Assembly (NCBI GenBank): GCA_016711925.1
Contig: JADJSA010000018.1
Span: forward strand, 372,001-436,000
DNA length: 64,000 nt
DNA from: Candidatus Methylophosphatis haderslevensis
GTDB taxonomy: Bacteria; Pseudomonadota; Gammaproteobacteria; Burkholderiales; Rhodocyclaceae
Direction of reading: 5' to 3'
Under the pieces are notes generated by a model. The model did not search any database. It saw only the letters and a list, made by a program, of their open reading frames with translations, and had not been told where the DNA came from. A program made the translations under genes and the position numbers. Shown here piece after piece: positions 8,655 through 17,277 of this stretch. Position 1 is the first letter of the stretch. Every line of letters starts with the position of its first letter.

Positions 8655-8838
8655 GTCAATCCCCTGCGGTGCCCGTTAAGGTCATAGATTCCTTGAACCT
8701 ATGTTTGTTTGCATCCGGTTGCCGACCGATCGTCGCTGTTGTGAGCACCCCATAGCCGGGTGCGCCTGATGCGGCGGGAACGCGACCACCCTGGACCCAC
8801 GGTTCAGGATGCCGGCCTGACGACACACGCGGGGGTCC
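8655..8838 (+). ncRNA. ssrS: 6S RNA
   Basis: About 180 bases between zapA and the EVE gene that fold back on themselves. The 5' arm CCCCTGCGGTGCCCGTTAAG followed by GATTCCTTGAACCTAT pairs with the 3' arm GGACCCACGGTTCAGGAT...CACACGCGGGGG, leaving a large central bulge as in 6S RNA. Position (zapA-ssrS) and the conserved betaproteobacterial blocks support it. 6S RNA mimics an open promoter and binds sigma70-RNA polymerase in stationary phase. The exact ends are estimated to within about ten bases. Confidence 0.88.
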
Positions 8839-8846
8839 AGTACCGC

Positions 8847-8878
8847 AAACGCGAAGCCCCGGCTTCGCGTTTGTTTTT
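8847..8878 (+). terminator. Rho-independent terminator after 6S RNA
   Basis: A perfect 11-bp stem AAACGCGAAGC / GCTTCGCGTTT with a four-base loop (8847-8872) is followed by GTTTTT. It would end 6S RNA transcription 12 bases before the EVE gene. Confidence 0.85.
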
Positions 8879-8890
8879 GCGCTTGCCGAT

Positions 8891-9361
8891 ATGCGCCATT
8901 GGCTGATGAAATCGGAGCCCGACGAGGTCGCCATTGACGATCTCGAACGGGCACCCGGGCAGCGGCTGCCGTGGTTCGGCGTGCGCAACTACCAGGCGCG
9001 CAATTTCATGCGCGACCAGATGCAGGTTGGCGACCGGGCGTTCTTCTATCATTCCGGTTGCAAGTTACCAGGCATTGCCGGTATCTGCGAGGTCTCCCGT
9101 ACGGCATTTCCGGACGCAACCCAGTTCGATCGGTCGAGTCCGTACTTCGATCCAAAATCATCGATAACGGCTCCGCGCTGGTTCAATGTCGAGGTCAGGT
9201 TCGTCTGCAAGACACCCTATATCGGCCTTGACGCGCTGCGCGATCATCCGCAGTTGGCCGGGATGCTGCTGCTTCGGCGCGGCAACCGCCTTTCGATCAC
9301 GCCGGTCGAGGCGGCACATTGGCACTTCATTTCCCGGGAACTGATGGGCATCACGGCGTGA
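8891..9361 (+). CDS. EVE-domain (PUA-like) protein
   Basis: A 156-residue single EVE domain, a PUA-superfamily fold that binds modified bases in DNA or RNA. The family start MRHWLMKSEPDEVAIDDL and the central block LPWFGVRNYQARNFMRDQM.VGD.AFFYHS are clear, as is PRWFNVEVRF. The length matches the family. It follows the 6S RNA terminator, a common betaproteobacterial arrangement. Its biological role is not established. Confidence 0.93.
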   Translation: MRHWLMKSEPDEVAIDDLERAPGQRLPWFGVRNYQARNFMRDQMQVGDRAFFYHSGCKLPGIAGICEVSRTAFPDATQFDRSSPYFDPKSSITAPRWFNVEVRFVCKTPYIGLDALRDHPQLAGMLLLRRGNRLSITPVEAAHWHFISRELMGITA

Positions 9362-9409
9362 CGGCGTCCGGCGACGGCGAGTTCGGGTTCTACCTTTCTC
9401 ACGCCGGCC

Positions 9410-9577
9410 GAGACTGGCAGCAGCCCGCGAATCACGGCGCTGGTTGGCAGCATGGTCGAACTCAGCCGCATCACCGCCACGCCGGCGCCGACCATCGACG
9501 CGCTTTATGCGGCGCCGGCGTGCTGTACAAGACCCCAAGGTATGCACGTGGGCGTTCGGATTCTTCCGCCTGACTGA
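9410..9577 (+). pseudogene. Remnant of a 2-dehydropantoate 2-reductase (PanE) C-terminus
   Basis: One frame reads ETGSSPRITALVGSMVELSR followed by ITATPAPTIDALYA, which resembles the last helix region of ketopantoate reductase (ALNGAVV.LG...G..TPT.DA.YA). No N-terminal dinucleotide-binding half is present upstream, and the end of the frame does not look native. It is best read as a relic of a deleted panE-like gene. Confidence 0.5.
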
Positions 9578-9639
9578 GCCCGCGCGCCAGCCGGGGTTGC
9601 AGGCGGTACACTGCAGTCCCCTCTTAAGAGCGCGCCGCC

Positions 9640-10452
9640 ATGCTGTGGACCTCGTGGTACCTGGCCTATATCGCCATCGGTTTGTTCACCGGATTTGTCG
9701 CCGGCCTGTTCGGTATCGGCGGCGGCGTCATTCTGGTGCCGCTGCTGGCGATGTTGTTCGAGGCGCAGCATTTTCCCGCCGAACACGTGTTGCACCTGGC
9801 GCTCGGCACTTCGATGGCGACCATCATCTTTACCGCCATATCCAGTGCCCGCACCCACGACAAGCACGGTGCGGTGCTGTGGCCGGTGGTCATGCGCATT
9901 GTTCCGGGCATCCTGCTCGGCACCGTACTCGGCACCTTGCTGGCGGCGCGCATACCGACCCGCGGGCTGGCAGTGTTCTTCGCTTTTTTCATCCTCTACG
10001 TTGCGCTTCAGATGTTCGTCAGTTTCAAGCCGAAGGCCTCGCGCGAAATGCCGGGCACCAGCGGCATCCTCGCAGCCGGTACGCTGATCGGCGCATTGTC
10101 TGCGCTGGTTGCGATTGGTGGCGGCACCATCACGATTCCGTTTCTGACCTGGTGCAACGTCAAGGTACATAACGCAATCGGAACGTCGGCCGCGGTCGGG
10201 GTGCCGATTGCTCTTGGCGGCAGCGCCGGATACATGTGGAATGGCATTCATGCAAACGGCTTGCCGCCCGCCAGTCTTGGCTTCGTCTACCTGCCCGCGC
10301 TGATGTTCGTGATGGTGGCCAGCATCGTCACCGCGCCACTCGGCGCGCGGCTTGCACATCGCCTGCCGGTCGATACGCTCAAGCGACTGTTTGCGGTGCT
10401 GTTGGTCTTGCTGGCAGCCAAGATGCTGCATGGCTTGTTCTGGTCCGCTTGA
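9640..10452 (+). CDS. Sulfite exporter TauE/SafE (TSUP) family membrane protein
   Basis: A 270-residue integral membrane protein with about eight hydrophobic segments. It shows the two family repeats: GLFTGFVAGLFGIGGGVILVP near the N-terminus and AGTLIGALSALVAIGGGTITI in the second half. TSUP proteins export small anions such as sulfite, sulfoacetate or other organosulfur compounds; the substrate here cannot be read from the sequence. It stands alone between the panE relic and the gamma-glutamyltransferase-like gene, on the same strand. Confidence 0.92.
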   Translation: MLWTSWYLAYIAIGLFTGFVAGLFGIGGGVILVPLLAMLFEAQHFPAEHVLHLALGTSMATIIFTAISSARTHDKHGAVLWPVVMRIVPGILLGTVLGTLLAARIPTRGLAVFFAFFILYVALQMFVSFKPKASREMPGTSGILAAGTLIGALSALVAIGGGTITIPFLTWCNVKVHNAIGTSAAVGVPIALGGSAGYMWNGIHANGLPPASLGFVYLPALMFVMVASIVTAPLGARLAHRLPVDTLKRLFAVLLVLLAAKMLHGLFWSA

Positions 10453-10577
10453 TTCCATGCCGCCGATGATCGTTTGATTGGAAACTGCCGGCACATGCAT
10501 TGTCACCATGTCCGCCATACGGAATGGCGGTAGAGTAGAACCTCCACTCCCTGAGCTGACAGTCTCGACCGAATCCC

Positions 10578-12176
10578 ATGATCCATTCCACTCGCGGTGT
10601 TCGCGGCATGGCGGTAGCGCCGCACTCGCTGGCTGCCCAATCGGCGCTCGCCGTGCTGCGCGAAGGCGGCAACGCGCTCGAGGCAGCGATTGCCTGCGCG
10701 GCGACCACTGCCGTCGCCTATCCGCACATGAATTCGATCGGCGGCGATTCGTTCTGGCTGGTTTCGGTTCCCGGACAGGCGCCGCGCGCCATCGATGCCT
10801 GCGGTGCGGCCGCCGCCGCCGCGTCGGTGCAGTGGTATGCCGAGCGCGGCGTGACGGCGCAACTGCCGGCGCGCGGCCCGCTGGCGGCGCTGACAGTGGC
10901 GGGCACGGTTTCCGGCTGGGAACTGGCGTTCGGGTTGGCCAGGCAACTGGGCGGCAAGATGCCGCTCTCGCGCCTGCTTGCCGATGCGATCGATTACGCG
11001 ATTCGCGGCGTGCCGGTCTGCGAAAGCCTCGCTCGTTCCATCGCCGCCAAGCGCGACGAGTTGGCCCCACAACCCGGCTTTGCCGGGCTGTTTCTGCCCG
11101 GCGGCGATGCACCGCCGATTGGCGGGCGGCTGATGCAACCGCGGTTGGCGGCCGCGCTGCATCACTTGAGCGATGTCGGCCTCGACGCATTTTATCGCGG
11201 CGATCTTGCGCGCAGCATCGCCGCCGACCTGGAACGGCTGGGCAGTCCGATCGCCCTCAATGACCTGATCGTGCATCGCGCCCGCTGGCGCGCACCGCTG
11301 CAACTCGCCCTTCGCCGCGGCGCGGTCTACAACTTGCCGCCACCGACGCAGGGACTGGTCTCGCTGCTGATTCTCGGCCAGCTCGATGCGCTGGGCATCG
11401 ACGCCCTGACGCATGACGATCCCCGCTTCGTCCACCTGGTTGTGGAGGCGACCAAGCAGGCGTTCGCGGTCAAGGATCGCTACATCACCGATCCGATTTA
11501 CATGGCGGTCGAGGCGCAGGGCTTCCTCGATCCGGCCGCGATCCGCGCCATGGCCGGCCGCATATCGCCGGAGCGCGCGGCACCGTGGCCGCCGCTGCCG
11601 GGGCCGGGCGATACGGTCTGGATGGGCGTGATCGACGATGCGGGCCGCGCCGTCAGTTGCATTCAGAGCATCTACCACGAGTTCGGCAGCGGCATCGTGC
11701 TCGGCGAATCGGGCATCAACTGGCAGAACCGCGGCGTCAGCTTTTCGCTCGAGTCGGACGCGCTAAACCGGCTGATGCCCGGACGCAAGCCGTTCCACAC
11801 GCTCAACCCGGCGCTGGCGCAACTGAACGACGGGCGCACCGTGGTCTATGGAACCATGGGCGGTGACGGCCAGCCGCAGACTCAGGCGGCGATCTTCTCG
11901 CGGTACGTGAATTTCGGCCTCGATGCGCAGGCGGCGATCGCCGCGCCGCGCTGGCGCCTGGGGCGCGCATGGGGGCAGGATTCCGACACCCTGAAACTCG
12001 AAGGACGCTTTCCCGCCGCGACGCTTGACGGCTTGCGCGGCCTTGGTCACGAAATCGAAGTCCTCGGCGACTATGATGAATCGATGGGCCATGCGGGCAT
12101 GGTGGTGCGGCACGCAAACGGAACCTTCGAGGGTGGCGCCGATCCGCGATCCAACGGCTGCGTTGCGGCCTTCTGA
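10578..12176 (+). CDS. Gamma-glutamyltransferase family protein
   Basis: A 532-residue Ntn-hydrolase of the GGT family. It lacks a clear signal peptide and so is probably cytoplasmic. The large-subunit start (HSLAAQSALAVLREGGNALE) and AYPHMNSIGGDSFW are present. Autoprocessing would occur before the Thr in GDTVWMGVIDDAGRAVSCIQ, giving a catalytic N-terminal Thr on the small subunit, which carries GMGGDGQPQTQ-like glycine motifs. Relatives cleave gamma-glutamyl compounds, cephalosporins or oxamates; this branch is not assignable. It is convergent with uppP, whose stop lies seven bases away. Confidence 0.9.
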   Translation: MIHSTRGVRGMAVAPHSLAAQSALAVLREGGNALEAAIACAATTAVAYPHMNSIGGDSFWLVSVPGQAPRAIDACGAAAAAASVQWYAERGVTAQLPARGPLAALTVAGTVSGWELAFGLARQLGGKMPLSRLLADAIDYAIRGVPVCESLARSIAAKRDELAPQPGFAGLFLPGGDAPPIGGRLMQPRLAAALHHLSDVGLDAFYRGDLARSIAADLERLGSPIALNDLIVHRARWRAPLQLALRRGAVYNLPPPTQGLVSLLILGQLDALGIDALTHDDPRFVHLVVEATKQAFAVKDRYITDPIYMAVEAQGFLDPAAIRAMAGRISPERAAPWPPLPGPGDTVWMGVIDDAGRAVSCIQSIYHEFGSGIVLGESGINWQNRGVSFSLESDALNRLMPGRKPFHTLNPALAQLNDGRTVVYGTMGGDGQPQTQAAIFSRYVNFGLDAQAAIAAPRWRLGRAWGQDSDTLKLEGRFPAATLDGLRGLGHEIEVLGDYDESMGHAGMVVRHANGTFEGGADPRSNGCVAAF

Positions 12177-12182
12177 CGCAGG

Positions 12183-13007
12183 TCAGTCAGCGGTCCAGTT
12201 CACGACGCCGGTCCACGCCGTCCACAGCACGACGATGCCGAAGGCGATGCGATACCAGGCGAACAGCGTGAAGTCGTGCGTACTGATGTAGCGCAGCAGC
12301 CAGCGTACGCACAGAAAGGCGGAAACGAAGGCGGAGACGAAGCCGACTACCCACATGCCGAGGTCGTCGGCATTGAGCAGCGCGCGCTCCTTGTAAAGCT
12401 GATACGCGGTTGCGACGGTCAGCGTGGGGATGGCGAGGAAGAACGAAAACTCGGTTGCCGCCTTGCGGGAAAGCCCGAACAACAGGCCGCCGATTATCGT
12501 GGCGCCGGAGCGCGACGTACCCGGAATCAGCGCCAGCGCCTGCGCGAAACCCAGTTTCAAGGCGTCCGGCCACTGGATGTCGTCGACCGAATGAACGCGG
12601 ACCACGTGTTTGCGCCGCTCGGCCCAGATGATGATGAATGCGCCGACGATGAACGCCAGCGCCACCGGCACCGGCTGGAACAGGTGCGCCTTGATCGCCT
12701 TGCCGAATGCGAGTCCGAGTATGGCAAGCGGCAGGAAGGCAATGAACAGATTGACCAACAGGCGCTGCGATTTGGGATCGGAGCCCATTGTGCCCAGCAC
12801 CTGGCCGATCTTGGCGCGATACTCCCAGCATACGGCGAGGATGGCGCCCAACTGGATGACGATCTCGAACAGTTTGCCGCGCTCGTTATTGAAGTTCAGC
12901 AGATCGCCCGCGAGAATCAGGTGGCCGGTGCTGGAGATCGGCAGGAACTCGGTCAGCCCCTCGACCATGCCGAGGATCAAAGCCTTGAAAAGCAGTGCGA
13001 GGTCCAT
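12183..13007 (-). CDS. uppP: Undecaprenyl-diphosphatase UppP (BacA)
   Basis: A 274-residue membrane enzyme that dephosphorylates undecaprenyl diphosphate for reuse in peptidoglycan synthesis and confers bacitracin tolerance. The two hallmark motifs are present: EGLTEFLPISSTGHLIL near residue 16 and PGTSRSGATI in the second half. The start at 13007 gives the usual N-terminus (MDLALLFKALILGMVEG) and matches the family length; the longer open frame upstream has no support. Confidence 0.96.
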   Translation of the reverse strand: MDLALLFKALILGMVEGLTEFLPISSTGHLILAGDLLNFNNERGKLFEIVIQLGAILAVCWEYRAKIGQVLGTMGSDPKSQRLLVNLFIAFLPLAILGLAFGKAIKAHLFQPVPVALAFIVGAFIIIWAERRKHVVRVHSVDDIQWPDALKLGFAQALALIPGTSRSGATIIGGLLFGLSRKAATEFSFFLAIPTLTVATAYQLYKERALLNADDLGMWVVGFVSAFVSAFLCVRWLLRYISTHDFTLFAWYRIAFGIVVLWTAWTGVVNWTAD

Positions 13008-13136
13008 GAGCGCGCCTGAAAAAGGGCGGATTATACCCGTCGCGTGACGCCCGCCTGGCGCTCGTGGCGCCGGTCCGGCTCGTGCGCACGACCGGGCATC
13101 GGCAGCCGGCACTCGCTTCGCCGGCCGAACCCGCGT

Positions 13137-13397
13137 TCAAGGGCGGGTCATCTCGTCGAGACGGGCGATCCACGACATTGCGTGTTCCCGAGTGTCGCCG
13201 CACATCTCGTCCGAGGGCTGCAGGCCGGCGCAGCAGGCCGGGCGGTCGCGATGCCCGAATATCGCGCAGCGCAGGTCATCGGTGAGCCGAACGCAGCGAA
13301 CCCCGGCTGGTTTGCCGTTCGGCATGCCCGGAATCGGACTTGAGATCGACGGTGCGATGCAGCAGGCAGCGCAGCCGGGGCGGCAGGTTCGCGTCAT
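13137..13397 (-). CDS. YkgJ-like cysteine-cluster protein
   Basis: An 86-residue Cys-rich protein with the start MTRTCRPGCAACC and further cysteines spaced as in the YkgJ zinc/iron-chelating family (CVRL..DLRCAIFGHRDRPACC). Function unknown; members probably bind a metal through the Cys cluster. The start at 13397 is preferred because family members begin close to the first CxxxCxxCC motif. Confidence 0.82.
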   Translation of the reverse strand: MTRTCRPGCAACCIAPSISSPIPGMPNGKPAGVRCVRLTDDLRCAIFGHRDRPACCAGLQPSDEMCGDTREHAMSWIARLDEMTRP

Positions 13398-13580
13398 TTG
13401 CACCTCTGTGTATACAGCAGTGGTGCCGGGTGGCATGGCAGCTTGTCACGCAATTTGACCAACACTTTCGCCGGCCGGCAATAGAATTCTTGTCGAGCGT
13501 CGACGCACGCGGTGCTCGCCCGCTAGTCGCATCGGGAGCGCGTCCGGCAGCGCCAACTATCGTGCTCCCGTTCTCGTCCG

Positions 13581-16193
13581 GTGCCGCGGCCGGCTCCGGG
13601 CCAAGGCCCAGTCCACGTGCATACATTCGCCGGCCCCATCCTGTTGCGCGGCCTTCGTTTCTGCGGCCACGCAGCAGCGCTGCTGATGCTCCTGTGGGCG
13701 AGCGCCGGTGCGCCTGCTGCGGCCATGATGGCGGTCGAAATCGGTTCCGTGGATCGCCAGTCGCTCGCGCCGTTCGTGGATATTCTGCGCGATCCATCGG
13801 GGAAGCTGGAGTTCGAACGCGTGCGCGAGCTGGACGCCGCGGGCGGCTTTCGTGCCGCCGCCAATACCACCGAAGGGCGCGGTTTCCTCGAAGGCGCGAC
13901 CTGGGTACGCTTGGTCGTAGCAAACCCCGGCCGGACCACGCTGGAGCGCTGGATCGAGGCCGGCTACCTTTTTCAGCAGTCATACATGCTGTTTGTCGTC
14001 GGTCAGGACGGCAAGACCCTGCAGATGGAAAGCGGCACCCGGATTGCCGCCGCGCAGCGACCCTTGGCCTCGCGGCTGGTGCTCTTTCCGCTGCGGTTCG
14101 AGCCCGGCGAGCGCAAAGTCCTCTACCTGCGGGTAGCCGGCCGCGGTGCCACCGCCCTCGACCTGGCGTTGTGGGAGCCGGGCGCGCTGCTCGACCATCA
14201 GGCGCAGCGCAGCGCCTGGAAATATCTCGGGCTGGGCGCATCGCTATTGGTGGTCGTGTACAGCTTCATTGCCTGGCGCGCCGGCCGCCGCGCGGCATTT
14301 CTCGCGGTGGGTGCGGCTCACGTGTTGGCCATTGCGGTCGGCACCATGCTAGACGGGTTCCATTTCTCGCTCGTGCCGGCCGACGACAATCACTGGTTGG
14401 GTCGGTTGCCCAATGTCGCCTTGTTCCTCGGCATGTCCTGCCACGCCGTATTCGCCCGGGAGTACCTTGCGCTGGAGCGACATTCGAGACGACTCTCGGC
14501 CGTCATGCTCGGCGTCGCCGCGCTCTGTCTCATGCTTGCCTTGCTGCCGCTGGTAGTGATTGCCGCTGCGTGGTTCTCTGCGCTCGCCATGGCGGCGGGC
14601 CTGCTGCTGACACTGGCCACCATCGTCGCACTACGCTGGGAACCTCAGGCGGGCGGCTTCTACCTCGCGGCCTGGGGGCTGTTCTGGGCGGCGCTGGTGA
14701 TGCGCAACCTGCAGTTGATGGGCTGGCTGCCGGGTGCCGAATTCGTCGGCGACCTTCCGTTCGTGTTCGTCATCGGCATGACCTGCGTGCTCGCCTATGC
14801 CCTGCATGTCGAGGTGCGGACGATCCGCGAGCGCAGCGAAATCGCGCAGCGGCGTTTGTTCGAGATGCAGCAGGACGAACAGGCGCGGTTGCTGCGGGCG
14901 GTTGAAATGCGTACCGCTGAATTGGGCGAAGCGAAACGCCGCGCCGAGCAGGCAAGCGAAGCGAAATCGGCGTTTCTGTCGACCGTCAGCCACGAGTTGC
15001 GCACGCCGCTGCATACGATCCTAGGTTACGTGCAGTTGCTGCGTCGGCCGGGGCGGCGCGAAGCCGACGAAAAGCTGGCGATCGTCGAACGCGCCGGAAC
15101 GCATCTGCTGCGCCTGATCGACGAAGTGCTCGACTACAGCCGCAGCGAATCCCGGCGGCCAATGCTCGAAAAACGCCCGATGCGCCTGGCCGATCTGACG
15201 CAGCACCTTCAGGACAGTGCCAGCCTGATGGTCCGCGAGCACGGCAATCGTTTCGTGCTGGAACTCGACCCTGCCTTGCCGGCGGTGGTGCTGGCCGACG
15301 AGCAGCGTTTGTCGCAGGTGTTGCTCAACCTGACGCGCAATGCATGCACCCACACCCGGCGCGGCACGGTTCGGCTGCGCATTCACCTGGTAAAGGACGC
15401 GGCGGCGGTGCCGAGGGTGCCGCTTTTGCACGATACCCGCTGGCATGCGATACGCTTTGAGGTCGAAGACGACGGCTGCGGCATCGATGGCAACGATCTG
15501 AAGCGCATCTTCGAGCCGTTCACCCGCGTCGGTGTCGACAGCGGCGCCGGTTTGGGGCTCGGTCTGACGATCTCGAACCAACTGGTGCTGGCGATGGGCG
15601 GGACGATCGAGGTGGAAAGCCAACGCGGACTCGGCAGCCGGTTTCAGTTCTTGCTCAGGTTGTGCGAAGTCGATTCGCTCGAACAGGGTCCGCAGCGGAC
15701 CCATTCCAGGCGGATCGTCGGACACCGCGGCCGGCGGCGCCAGTTGCTGATCATCGACGACATCGCCGACAACCGCACGTTCCTGCGCGACCTGTGTGCG
15801 AGCTGGGGCTTCGTGGTTGCAGAATCTGCGGATGCCGCCTCGGTGCTCGATGCCTGCTGCGCCCCCGATGCGCCCTTCGACGCGGTGGTGGTCGATCAGT
15901 TCATGCCGCTGATGGATGGCTGGGCCTTCCTGGCGGAACTGCGCCAACGAGCGGCACGCGATGGGAACCGCTTGCCGGTAATCCTGCTTTCGGCCGCCGC
16001 GCCAGTGCCGCCGAAGGATTTCCCGGCCGACCTGAGCTTCGATCGTGTACTGATCAAGCCGCTGCGCTTCGAGGCGCTGGCCAGCGAACTGCAGTCGCTG
16101 CTGGGAATCGACTGGATCGAGGAAGACTTCGAGAAACGGCTGGCCGACAGCGTCGCTGGCCGGCGCAACGATCAGAACAGCTCGACGTCGTAG
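13581..16193 (+). CDS. Hybrid sensor histidine kinase with 7TMR-DISM sensor and receiver domain
   Basis: An 870-residue hybrid kinase. In order: N-terminal signal/anchor (about 20-45), periplasmic 7TMR-DISMED2-like domain (about 50-200), seven-helix 7TMR-DISM membrane region (about 215-410), coiled linker, HisKA with phospho-acceptor His about 471 (TVSHELRTPLH), HATPase (N-box NLTRNACTHTRRG, G-box VEDDGCGIDG) and a C-terminal receiver with Asp about 772 (VVVDQFMPLMDG). The output partner is unknown. The GTG at 13581 is uncertain; a GTG at 13617 is possible. The 3' end overlaps the convergent diguanylate cyclase gene by 22 bases. Confidence 0.92.
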   Translation: MPRPAPGQGPVHVHTFAGPILLRGLRFCGHAAALLMLLWASAGAPAAAMMAVEIGSVDRQSLAPFVDILRDPSGKLEFERVRELDAAGGFRAAANTTEGRGFLEGATWVRLVVANPGRTTLERWIEAGYLFQQSYMLFVVGQDGKTLQMESGTRIAAAQRPLASRLVLFPLRFEPGERKVLYLRVAGRGATALDLALWEPGALLDHQAQRSAWKYLGLGASLLVVVYSFIAWRAGRRAAFLAVGAAHVLAIAVGTMLDGFHFSLVPADDNHWLGRLPNVALFLGMSCHAVFAREYLALERHSRRLSAVMLGVAALCLMLALLPLVVIAAAWFSALAMAAGLLLTLATIVALRWEPQAGGFYLAAWGLFWAALVMRNLQLMGWLPGAEFVGDLPFVFVIGMTCVLAYALHVEVRTIRERSEIAQRRLFEMQQDEQARLLRAVEMRTAELGEAKRRAEQASEAKSAFLSTVSHELRTPLHTILGYVQLLRRPGRREADEKLAIVERAGTHLLRLIDEVLDYSRSESRRPMLEKRPMRLADLTQHLQDSASLMVREHGNRFVLELDPALPAVVLADEQRLSQVLLNLTRNACTHTRRGTVRLRIHLVKDAAAVPRVPLLHDTRWHAIRFEVEDDGCGIDGNDLKRIFEPFTRVGVDSGAGLGLGLTISNQLVLAMGGTIEVESQRGLGSRFQFLLRLCEVDSLEQGPQRTHSRRIVGHRGRRRQLLIIDDIADNRTFLRDLCASWGFVVAESADAASVLDACCAPDAPFDAVVVDQFMPLMDGWAFLAELRQRAARDGNRLPVILLSAAAPVPPKDFPADLSFDRVLIKPLRFEALASELQSLLGIDWIEEDFEKRLADSVAGRRNDQNSSTS

Positions 16194-17221
16194 GAGTGGG
16201 CGAGCTTGGGCTTGATGGCGCCGCGCGCCAGCAGGATTTCGTGGCATTGCACGAGGTTGCGGCCGTTCTGCTTGGCATAGTAGAGCGCCTCGTCGGCACG
16301 GTCGAACGCCGCCGACACCGTGTCGGTGGCCGTGACCGCGGTGTACCCGATGCTGATCGTCACTTGGCCGACTTGCGGAAAGCTGAATCCTTCGACAGCG
16401 GCGCGGAAGCGTTCCAGGGTTTCATGCGCCGATGTCGGCGACATGCGTCCCAGCATCATCACGAACTCCTCGCCGCCGAATCGAAACAGCTTGTCGGTCG
16501 CGCGGAAGGTCGATCGCATCAGTCGCGCCAGCAGCAGCAAGACTTCGTCGCCGTAGAGGTGGCCGAAACGGTCGTTGACGCGCTTGAAATGGTCGATGTC
16601 CGCCACCGCCAGCCAATGCTGTTCCAGCGGATCCGCGACGCCGCGACGACCGACCCATTCGATGTCGTGCCTCGGCAGATTTACCCGAACGTCGCGCGCA
16701 AGCAGGCGCTCGAACGCGCGGTCGAAGGTCTTTCGGTTGAGCAGACCGGTCAGTTCGTCGCGTTCGCCATAGTCGAGCACCGCCAGATAGTTGCGGTAGA
16801 TGCGCAGCAAGCCGTCGACCAGCCGCTCCTGTTCATCCCCCAGCGGCGCCACATGCTCGACTTCCAGCAGTCCCATCACCGCATGTTCGTTGGTTACAGG
16901 GTAGATGTGCGAATACGAGCCGTTTACCGCATCGGCGAGGCGCAGCGGCGCGTTGCTGTCGAAGCAGGCGCGAAACTCGGCGCGCGAATCCAGCAGCGGC
17001 AGTTCGTCGGGATCGATGCCGGGGTCGGAAATCGCCACCGGCTGCCCTGCCCGCAGGCCGGCGCGCAAGCGCAGACGCAGCGATCCGGCATGCTCGAACA
17101 CGCGCCAGAACATCAGCCGGCGCGGGTTGAGCAGCTCGAACAGCACGGATGCGACCGTCACCTCGAGCGAGTCGCGGTCGCGCTTGCCGGTCATGTCGGC
17201 AACGGAGTCGATCAGGGACAT
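16172..17221 (-). CDS. Diguanylate cyclase with N-terminal GAF-like domain
   Basis: A 349-residue soluble protein. An N-terminal GAF-like sensory region (about 1-150) is followed by a GGDEF domain starting at RDELTGLLNRKTFDRAFERL, with the active loop FRFGGEEFVMML (GGEEF variant, functional in many cyclases). No inhibitory RxxD is obvious immediately upstream. It would make cyclic di-GMP from GTP. It is convergent with and overlaps the hybrid kinase gene by 22 bases, hinting at a joint c-di-GMP signalling locus. Confidence 0.93.
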   Translation of the reverse strand: MSLIDSVADMTGKRDRDSLEVTVASVLFELLNPRRLMFWRVFEHAGSLRLRLRAGLRAGQPVAISDPGIDPDELPLLDSRAEFRACFDSNAPLRLADAVNGSYSHIYPVTNEHAVMGLLEVEHVAPLGDEQERLVDGLLRIYRNYLAVLDYGERDELTGLLNRKTFDRAFERLLARDVRVNLPRHDIEWVGRRGVADPLEQHWLAVADIDHFKRVNDRFGHLYGDEVLLLLARLMRSTFRATDKLFRFGGEEFVMMLGRMSPTSAHETLERFRAAVEGFSFPQVGQVTISIGYTAVTATDTVSAAFDRADEALYYAKQNGRNLVQCHEILLARGAIKPKLAHSYDVELF

Positions 17222-17277
17222 GGTTCAGCCGATACCAATTCTTGCCTGGGCATTTGCCTGATCTACGGCCCGCTTCG

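Noticed and set aside
9505..11190. 561-residue minus-strand open frame
   Set aside because: It is antisense to the TauE/SafE and gamma-glutamyltransferase-like genes and has no recognisable domain.
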